NCBI GenBank assembly: GCA_035506335.1
Contig: DATJPN010000172.1
Span: 1 to 9,307 of the forward strand
Direction: 5' to 3'
Length of the DNA: 9,307 nucleotides
Origin: DAIDKA01 sp035506335
GTDB lineage: Bacteria > Pseudomonadota > Gammaproteobacteria > Steroidobacterales > Steroidobacteraceae
Below are positions 6,163 through 9,307 of the stretch, in pieces (the first letter of the stretch is position 1; the number at the start of each line of letters is the position of its first letter). The translations under genes were made by a program, and so were the position numbers. The notes under the pieces were generated by a model. The model was given only the letters and a program-made list of their open reading frames with translations. It was not told where the DNA came from and ran no database searches.

Positions 6163-7002
6163 ATGACCGTGCAGCTCACGACTTCGGATTTGCTCGCGCA
6201 GGGCTCGGCGCGGCTGGCGCCGGTCCTGGCGCAGCCGGACCTTGACGCCGGCATCCTGCTGGCATTCAGCCTCGCCATTCCCCGCGTGCGCTTGAGGTCC
6301 CATCCGGAGGCGCCGCGGACCGGGCAGGAACTGGCGGACTACCTTGCGCTCATCGAACGGCGCGCCCGCGGCGAGCCGCTCGCCTACATCACCGGAGTGC
6401 GCGAGTTCTGGACGCTCGAACTGCACGTGACCCGGGATGTCCTGGTGCCGCGGCCGGAGACCGAGCTGGTGGTCGAACGTGCCCTCGCGCTGCGCGGCCC
6501 CGAGGCTTCCGCGGTGGTGGATCTGGGCACCGGCTCGGGCGCCATCGCCCTGTCGCTGGCGGCGGAGCGGCCCGCCTGGTCGGTGCTCGCGACCGACGCG
6601 TCCCCCGCTGCCCTTGCGGTCGCGCAGGACAATGCCCGCAGGCTGGGTCTCACCGGCGTCGCCTTCGAATCCGGCGACTGGTTCGCGGGACTGCGCGGCC
6701 GCCGCTTCGACCTGGTGGTGAGCAATCCGCCGTACATCGACGCCCGCGATCCCGCCCTGCTGGCGCTGCGCCACGAGCCGCGCCTGGCGCTGACACCGGG
6801 TGAGGATGCCTTCGCACACCTGCGGGCCATCATCGGGGCCGCGCCCGGGCATCTGCACCCGGGCGGCTGGCTGGTTCTGGAGCACGGCGCCACGCAGGCC
6901 GGCGAGGTGTCCCGCGAGCTTGTCGCGTGCGGCTTCGACAGCGTACGCTCGCACCGCGATCTGGGCGGCCATGAACGGGTGACCGAGGGCCGCCGGCGTT
7001 GA
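6163..7002 (+). CDS. prmC: release-factor glutamine N5-methyltransferase PrmC
   Basis: PrmC methylates the glutamine of the GGQ motif in release factors, using S-adenosylmethionine, and so speeds peptide release. The 279-residue product has a helical substrate-binding N-domain with REPLAYITGVREFW-like family signature at about 70-83 and LVPRPETE at 94-101. The SAM site VVDLGTGSGAIALSL is at 118-132. The catalytic NPPY is at 188-191 in VVSNPPYID. Its substrate RF1 is encoded at 1770. The ATG at 6163 is given as the start, but AAAGG at 6158-6162 is better placed for the in-frame GTG at 6169, which would drop two residues. It leads a rightward set with ppiB (33 bp on) and mtgA. The usual prfA-prmC adjacency is broken here. 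Confidence 0.96.
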   Translation: MTVQLTTSDLLAQGSARLAPVLAQPDLDAGILLAFSLAIPRVRLRSHPEAPRTGQELADYLALIERRARGEPLAYITGVREFWTLELHVTRDVLVPRPETELVVERALALRGPEASAVVDLGTGSGAIALSLAAERPAWSVLATDASPAALAVAQDNARRLGLTGVAFESGDWFAGLRGRRFDLVVSNPPYIDARDPALLALRHEPRLALTPGEDAFAHLRAIIGAAPGHLHPGGWLVLEHGATQAGEVSRELVACGFDSVRSHRDLGGHERVTEGRRR

Positions 7003-7023
7003 GATCGCTCCATCAGCAGCCAC

Positions 7024-7030
7024 AAGGAAG
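7024..7030 (+). promoter_or_regulatory. strong Shine-Dalgarno site of ppiB
   Basis: AAGGAAG ends 5 bases before the ppiB ATG at 7036. It is the only clear, well-spaced ribosome binding site in the window, which stands out because the other starts have weak sites or none. Confidence 0.7.
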
Positions 7031-7035
7031 TCTTC

Positions 7036-7527
7036 ATGATCCGATTCCAGACCACGCTCGGCGACTTCACCATCGAGCTTCTGCCCAAGGAAGCGCCGGT
7101 CACGGTCGAGAATTTCGAGCGCTATGTGCGCGAGGAGTTCTATGACGGTCTCATCTTCCACCGCGTCATCCCCGGTTTCATGATCCAGGGCGGCGGACTC
7201 ACTCCGGACATGGCCCAGAAGGCCAATCACGCGCCCATCAAGAACGAGGCCGCCAACGGCCTGAAGAACGCGCGCGGCTCCCTGTCGATGGCCCGCACCA
7301 GCGATATCAACAGCGCCACGTCGCAGTTCTTCATCAATCTCAAGGACAACGACTTTCTCGATCACAAGCCCGGCTCCTATGGCTACGCGGTATTCGCGAA
7401 AGTCGTGGACGGCATGGACGTGGTGGACCAGATCGCCGGGGTGAAGACCGGCCGCCGCCGCGGCCACGACGACGTGCCCGTGGAGGACGTGGTGATCATC
7501 TCGGTGCGCGAAGTCGCCGCCAACTGA
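7036..7527 (+). CDS. ppiB: cytoplasmic cyclophilin-type peptidyl-prolyl isomerase
   Basis: The enzyme catalyses cis-trans isomerisation of peptide bonds before proline and aids protein folding. The 163-residue product is a single cyclophilin domain, nearly the same length as E. coli PpiB, and lacks a signal peptide, so it should be cytoplasmic. Active-site elements are F41-H42-R43, F48-M49 and Q51 (GFMIQGGG), then SLSMART (82-88) and SQFFINL (96-102), with F98 and F99. At the position of the cyclosporin-contacting Trp of human cyclophilin A there is no Trp, as in other bacterial enzymes. The start is fixed by AAGGAAG 5 bases upstream. It follows prmC by 33 bp, and the coding frame of mtgA begins at or near its stop codon. 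Confidence 0.97.
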   Translation: MIRFQTTLGDFTIELLPKEAPVTVENFERYVREEFYDGLIFHRVIPGFMIQGGGLTPDMAQKANHAPIKNEAANGLKNARGSLSMARTSDINSATSQFFINLKDNDFLDHKPGSYGYAVFAKVVDGMDVVDQIAGVKTGRRRGHDDVPVEDVVIISVREVAAN

Positions 7528-7625
7528 CGGCCGGCGGGAGCGGTGCCGCCATCCGTCTGCTGCGCAAGCTGCTGCGCTTACTGCTGGGCCTGCTGCTGGC
7601 AGGCGCGGGCCTGAGCCTGATCGCG
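7524..7625 (+). other. mtgA membrane-anchor coding extension without a standard start codon
   Basis: In the mtgA frame, upstream of the first standard start (GTG 7626), codons from about 7551 spell IRLLRKLLRLLLGLLLAGAG and then LSLIAV. This is a basic-then-hydrophobic segment like the N-terminal anchor of MtgA proteins. No ATG, GTG or TTG exists in this frame here or in the adjoining end of ppiB. Possible starts are ATC 7551 (10 bases after GGGAG at 7536-7540) or CTG 7524, which overlaps the ppiB TGA as CTGA. A base missing between the out-of-frame GTG at 7543 and 7551 would also explain it. Confidence 0.6.
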
Positions 7626-8255
7626 GTGCTCCTGATGCGCTGGTGGCCGCCGGTCACCAGCGCCTTCATGCTGGAGGCCCGGATCGGCGCGCTGGCCCGC
7701 GGCGAACGGGGCTTTCACCTGCGCCACACCTGGGTGGATCGCAATCGCATCGGCGCGGGCGTGCAGCTGGCGGTGATCGCCTCGGAGGACCAGAAGTTCC
7801 CGTTTCATCACGGCTTCGACTTCGACTCGATCCAGGATGCGGTGCGCGATCAGGAGGCCGGCGTGCGCTCGCGCGGCGCCAGCACCATTTCGCAGCAGAC
7901 GGCCAAGAACCTGTTCCTGTGGGGCGGGCACAGTTATCTGCGCAAGGGCCTCGAAGTGTGGTTCACGGCGCTGCTGGAGCTGTGCTGGCCGAAGAGGCGG
8001 ATTCTCGAGGTCTACCTGAACAGCGCGCAGTTCGGCCCTCAAGTCTACGGCGTCGAAGCCGCGGCGCAGGTCTACTTCCACAAGCATGCGTCGGCCCTGA
8101 CGCGCGGCGAAGGAGCGCAGCTGGCGGCCGTGCTGCCCAACCCCGTGCGGCTGCACGCGGACCGGCCATCGAGCTATGTCGCGGGCCGGCGCGAGTGGAT
8201 CCTCGGCCAGATGCGCGACCTGGGCGACTTCGCCTACCTGCGCAATCTCGACTGA
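7626..8255 (+). CDS. mtgA: monofunctional peptidoglycan glycosyltransferase
   Basis: MtgA polymerises lipid II into glycan strands at the inner membrane. It is a GT51 enzyme without a transpeptidase domain. From the GTG at 7626 the product has 209 residues, with these motifs: ASEDQKFPFHHGFD (52-65, catalytic E54); GASTISQQTAKNLF (84-97); RKGLE (106-110, second acidic residue E110); KRRILEVYLNSAQFG (123-137); and YGVEAAAQVYFHK (141-153). All GT51 core motifs are intact. GTG 7626 is only the first standard start codon. It would cut through the expected membrane helix, so the true protein is probably about 25-34 residues longer at the N-terminus, using an unusual start further upstream. The gene follows ppiB directly and ends 2 bp from the convergent hslO stop, leaving no room for a terminator. 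Confidence 0.95.
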   Translation: MLLMRWWPPVTSAFMLEARIGALARGERGFHLRHTWVDRNRIGAGVQLAVIASEDQKFPFHHGFDFDSIQDAVRDQEAGVRSRGASTISQQTAKNLFLWGGHSYLRKGLEVWFTALLELCWPKRRILEVYLNSAQFGPQVYGVEAAAQVYFHKHASALTRGEGAQLAAVLPNPVRLHADRPSSYVAGRREWILGQMRDLGDFAYLRNLD

Positions 8256-8257
8256 CT

Positions 8258-9211
8258 TCAGTGCAGCGCGCGGCCCGAGCCGCGACGCGGCCCGGCCTCC
8301 GGACCCGGTGCGCCGTCCGCGGCGAACAGCGCCTCCACAGCCGCGGCGTCGTACTCGTACGGGCGATTGCAGAAGTCGCAGGTGACCGTGACGGAGCCCT
8401 GTTCCTTCAGCACATCGCGCACTTCATCCTGTCCGAGCCCGCGCAGCATGGTGTCGACACGCTGCGTGTCGCAGCGGCACTCGAACTTCACCGGCAGGCC
8501 GTCGAACACCCGCACGTCGTGCTGCCGGAAGTCCTGCAGCAGCAGTTCCTCGGCCGTGAAGTGCAGCAGATCGGCCGCCGTGACGGCCTCGAGACTGGCC
8601 TGTGCATCCGCCCAGGCGGTTCCCGCCTCCTCGTCTGCGGCATCGGCGGCGATCCCGCCGGCGCCGGGCAGGCGCTGCACGAGCAGGCCGGCCGCGTTGT
8701 GCATGTCGGCCGCGAGGCGCACGCGCGTGGGCAGCTGCTCGGAGGAGGCGAAGTACTGTTCGAGGCACGCCGCCAGGGAATGCCCGGCGAGCGGCACGAC
8801 ACCCTGGTAGCGCAGATCGCTGTCCTCGGCCTCGATGGTGACGGTCAGCCGCCCCTCATCGCCGACCAGCCAGCGGAACACCTCCGGCGTCAGCGACGTG
8901 GCCGCGCCGTCTCCCTGGGCACGGGCGAGCGCCCGGTAGCGAAAGTCGTGGGTGCACTGGGCAACGAGCAGTCCCACGGCGCCGCTACCCTGCAGCTGCA
9001 GCGTCAGTTTGCCTTTGAACTTGAGAGTCGCCGCGAGCAGCAGCGAGGCGCACACGGCCTGGCCCAGCAATTCCTGCACCGGCGGGGAGTAGTCACGGAA
9101 CTGGCGCAGGTCCCGCCAGCTTTGTCCGATGCCCACCCAGTGTCCGCGCACCGGCCGGCCTTCGAAGATGAAACGTTGTACCTGCTCGGGCGCGCTGAAT
9201 CGGGTCTTCAT
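8258..9211 (-). CDS. hslO: redox-regulated holdase chaperone Hsp33
   Basis: Hsp33 is a cytoplasmic chaperone switched on by oxidation (for example hypochlorite or peroxide with heat), when its zinc-binding cysteines form disulfides. From the ATG at 9211 the product has 317 residues. The N-terminal domain shows RFIFEG, then PVQELLGQAVCASLLLAATLKFKG and LQLQG, and RYQGVVPL with the downstream SSEQLPTR, all family signatures. The C-terminal zinc site is C245-x-C247, 30 residues, then C278-x-x-C281, the same spacing as in E. coli Hsp33. A tail rich in Gly, Pro and Arg follows. In-frame TTG or GTG codons up to 9247 could lengthen it by 3-12 residues, but MKTRFSAPEQVQRF aligns best with known starts. 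No Shine-Dalgarno site is visible. It is convergent with mtgA. Confidence 0.96.
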   Translation of the reverse strand: MKTRFSAPEQVQRFIFEGRPVRGHWVGIGQSWRDLRQFRDYSPPVQELLGQAVCASLLLAATLKFKGKLTLQLQGSGAVGLLVAQCTHDFRYRALARAQGDGAATSLTPEVFRWLVGDEGRLTVTIEAEDSDLRYQGVVPLAGHSLAACLEQYFASSEQLPTRVRLAADMHNAAGLLVQRLPGAGGIAADAADEEAGTAWADAQASLEAVTAADLLHFTAEELLLQDFRQHDVRVFDGLPVKFECRCDTQRVDTMLRGLGQDEVRDVLKEQGSVTVTCDFCNRPYEYDAAAVEALFAADGAPGPEAGPRRGSGRALH

Positions 9212-9307
9212 GGCGCGCACTGTGGGGGCAATCGGAGCCAATCTCAATACTGGAGTGGAAGGGCCAGTTATTTATATCCGGATATATTGAAGTCTAGTTT
9301 ATATCCG
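9212..9307 (-). promoter_or_regulatory. hslO upstream region with candidate promoter elements
   Basis: This 96-bp stretch turns sharply AT-rich from 9268 onward. On the minus strand TATAAA occurs at 9276-9271 and again at 9303-9298, each inside one copy of the palindromic element. Either could serve as a -10 box for hslO, giving a leader of about 55-85 bases. A rightward promoter is also possible, with TTGAAG at 9287-9292 as its -35, for a gene beyond the window. No heat-shock (sigma-32) promoter was recognised. Confidence 0.3.
9271..9307. repeat. 14-bp perfect palindrome with a repeated half, likely tandem operator
   Basis: TATATCCGGATATA at 9273-9286 is a perfect 14-base palindrome. TTTATATCCG occurs at 9271-9280 and again at 9298-9307, where the window ends just after the left half of a possible second palindrome. 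The two copies are 27 bp apart. Perfect symmetry, AT-rich arms with a CCGG centre, a second copy and a place in a promoter region all suggest a binding site for a dimeric regulator. Which regulator is not shown. ArsR-family methionine regulators such as SahR are one class worth comparing, but that is a guess. Confidence 0.5.

Noticed and set aside
5257..7467. Long minus-strand extension (about 737 codons) upstream of the response regulator in the same frame
   Set aside because: It runs through the membrane-protein gene in another frame and antisense to prmC and ppiB. The receiver domain begins properly at MKLLLIEDD (5256).
7578..8156. 192-codon minus-strand frame
   Set aside because: It is antisense to mtgA, whose GT51 motifs are complete.
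9212..9247. TTG 9247 (or GTG 9220) as the hslO start
   Set aside because: The extra residues have no counterpart in the Hsp33 N-terminus I know, and no Shine-Dalgarno site supports them; ATG 9211 fits the family.

Overview
The window looks like GC-rich chromosomal DNA of a gammaproteobacterium, perhaps near the Xanthomonadales, Nevskiales or Steroidobacter group. This rests on the gene set (prfA, prmC, ppiB, mtgA, hslO, and a TPR lipoprotein of the type found beside lolB) and on G/C-rich third codon positions. The exact taxon cannot be read from the sequence. Nearly all bases are coding. No tRNA, rRNA, CRISPR array, insertion sequence or phage gene was seen.

Left part (1-3251): a TPR outer-membrane-type lipoprotein runs leftward off the window edge. 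Divergent from it, 112 bp away, is prfA (release factor 1). In the usual gammaproteobacterial order hemA sits directly upstream of prfA; here there is no room for it. After prfA comes a small secreted protein with one PsiF-like repeat.

Middle part (3216-6146), minus strand: three tightly packed genes, read in the order polytopic membrane protein, OmpR-type response regulator, HAMP sensor kinase. The last two overlap by 20 bp. The kinase end also overlaps the end of the psiF-like gene by 36 bp in convergent orientation. This block, with the psiF-like gene, separates prfA from prmC, which are commonly adjacent.

Right part (6163-9307): prmC, ppiB and mtgA run rightward as a compact set. PrmC methylates the GGQ glutamine of RF1, so enzyme and substrate are both encoded here. 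mtgA ends 2 bp from the convergent end of hslO (Hsp33). The hslO upstream region carries a 14-bp perfect palindrome and a second copy of its left half 27 bp away, resembling a tandem operator.

The main points for follow-up are the absent hemA, an AUG-UAA start-stop pair just before the prfA start, the mtgA membrane anchor encoded upstream of any ATG/GTG/TTG start, a kinase H-box with Gly at the usual Thr/Asn position, the tandem palindrome at the right end, and a general scarcity of Shine-Dalgarno sites with hints of leaderless starts. I found no convincing new defence or mobile system.
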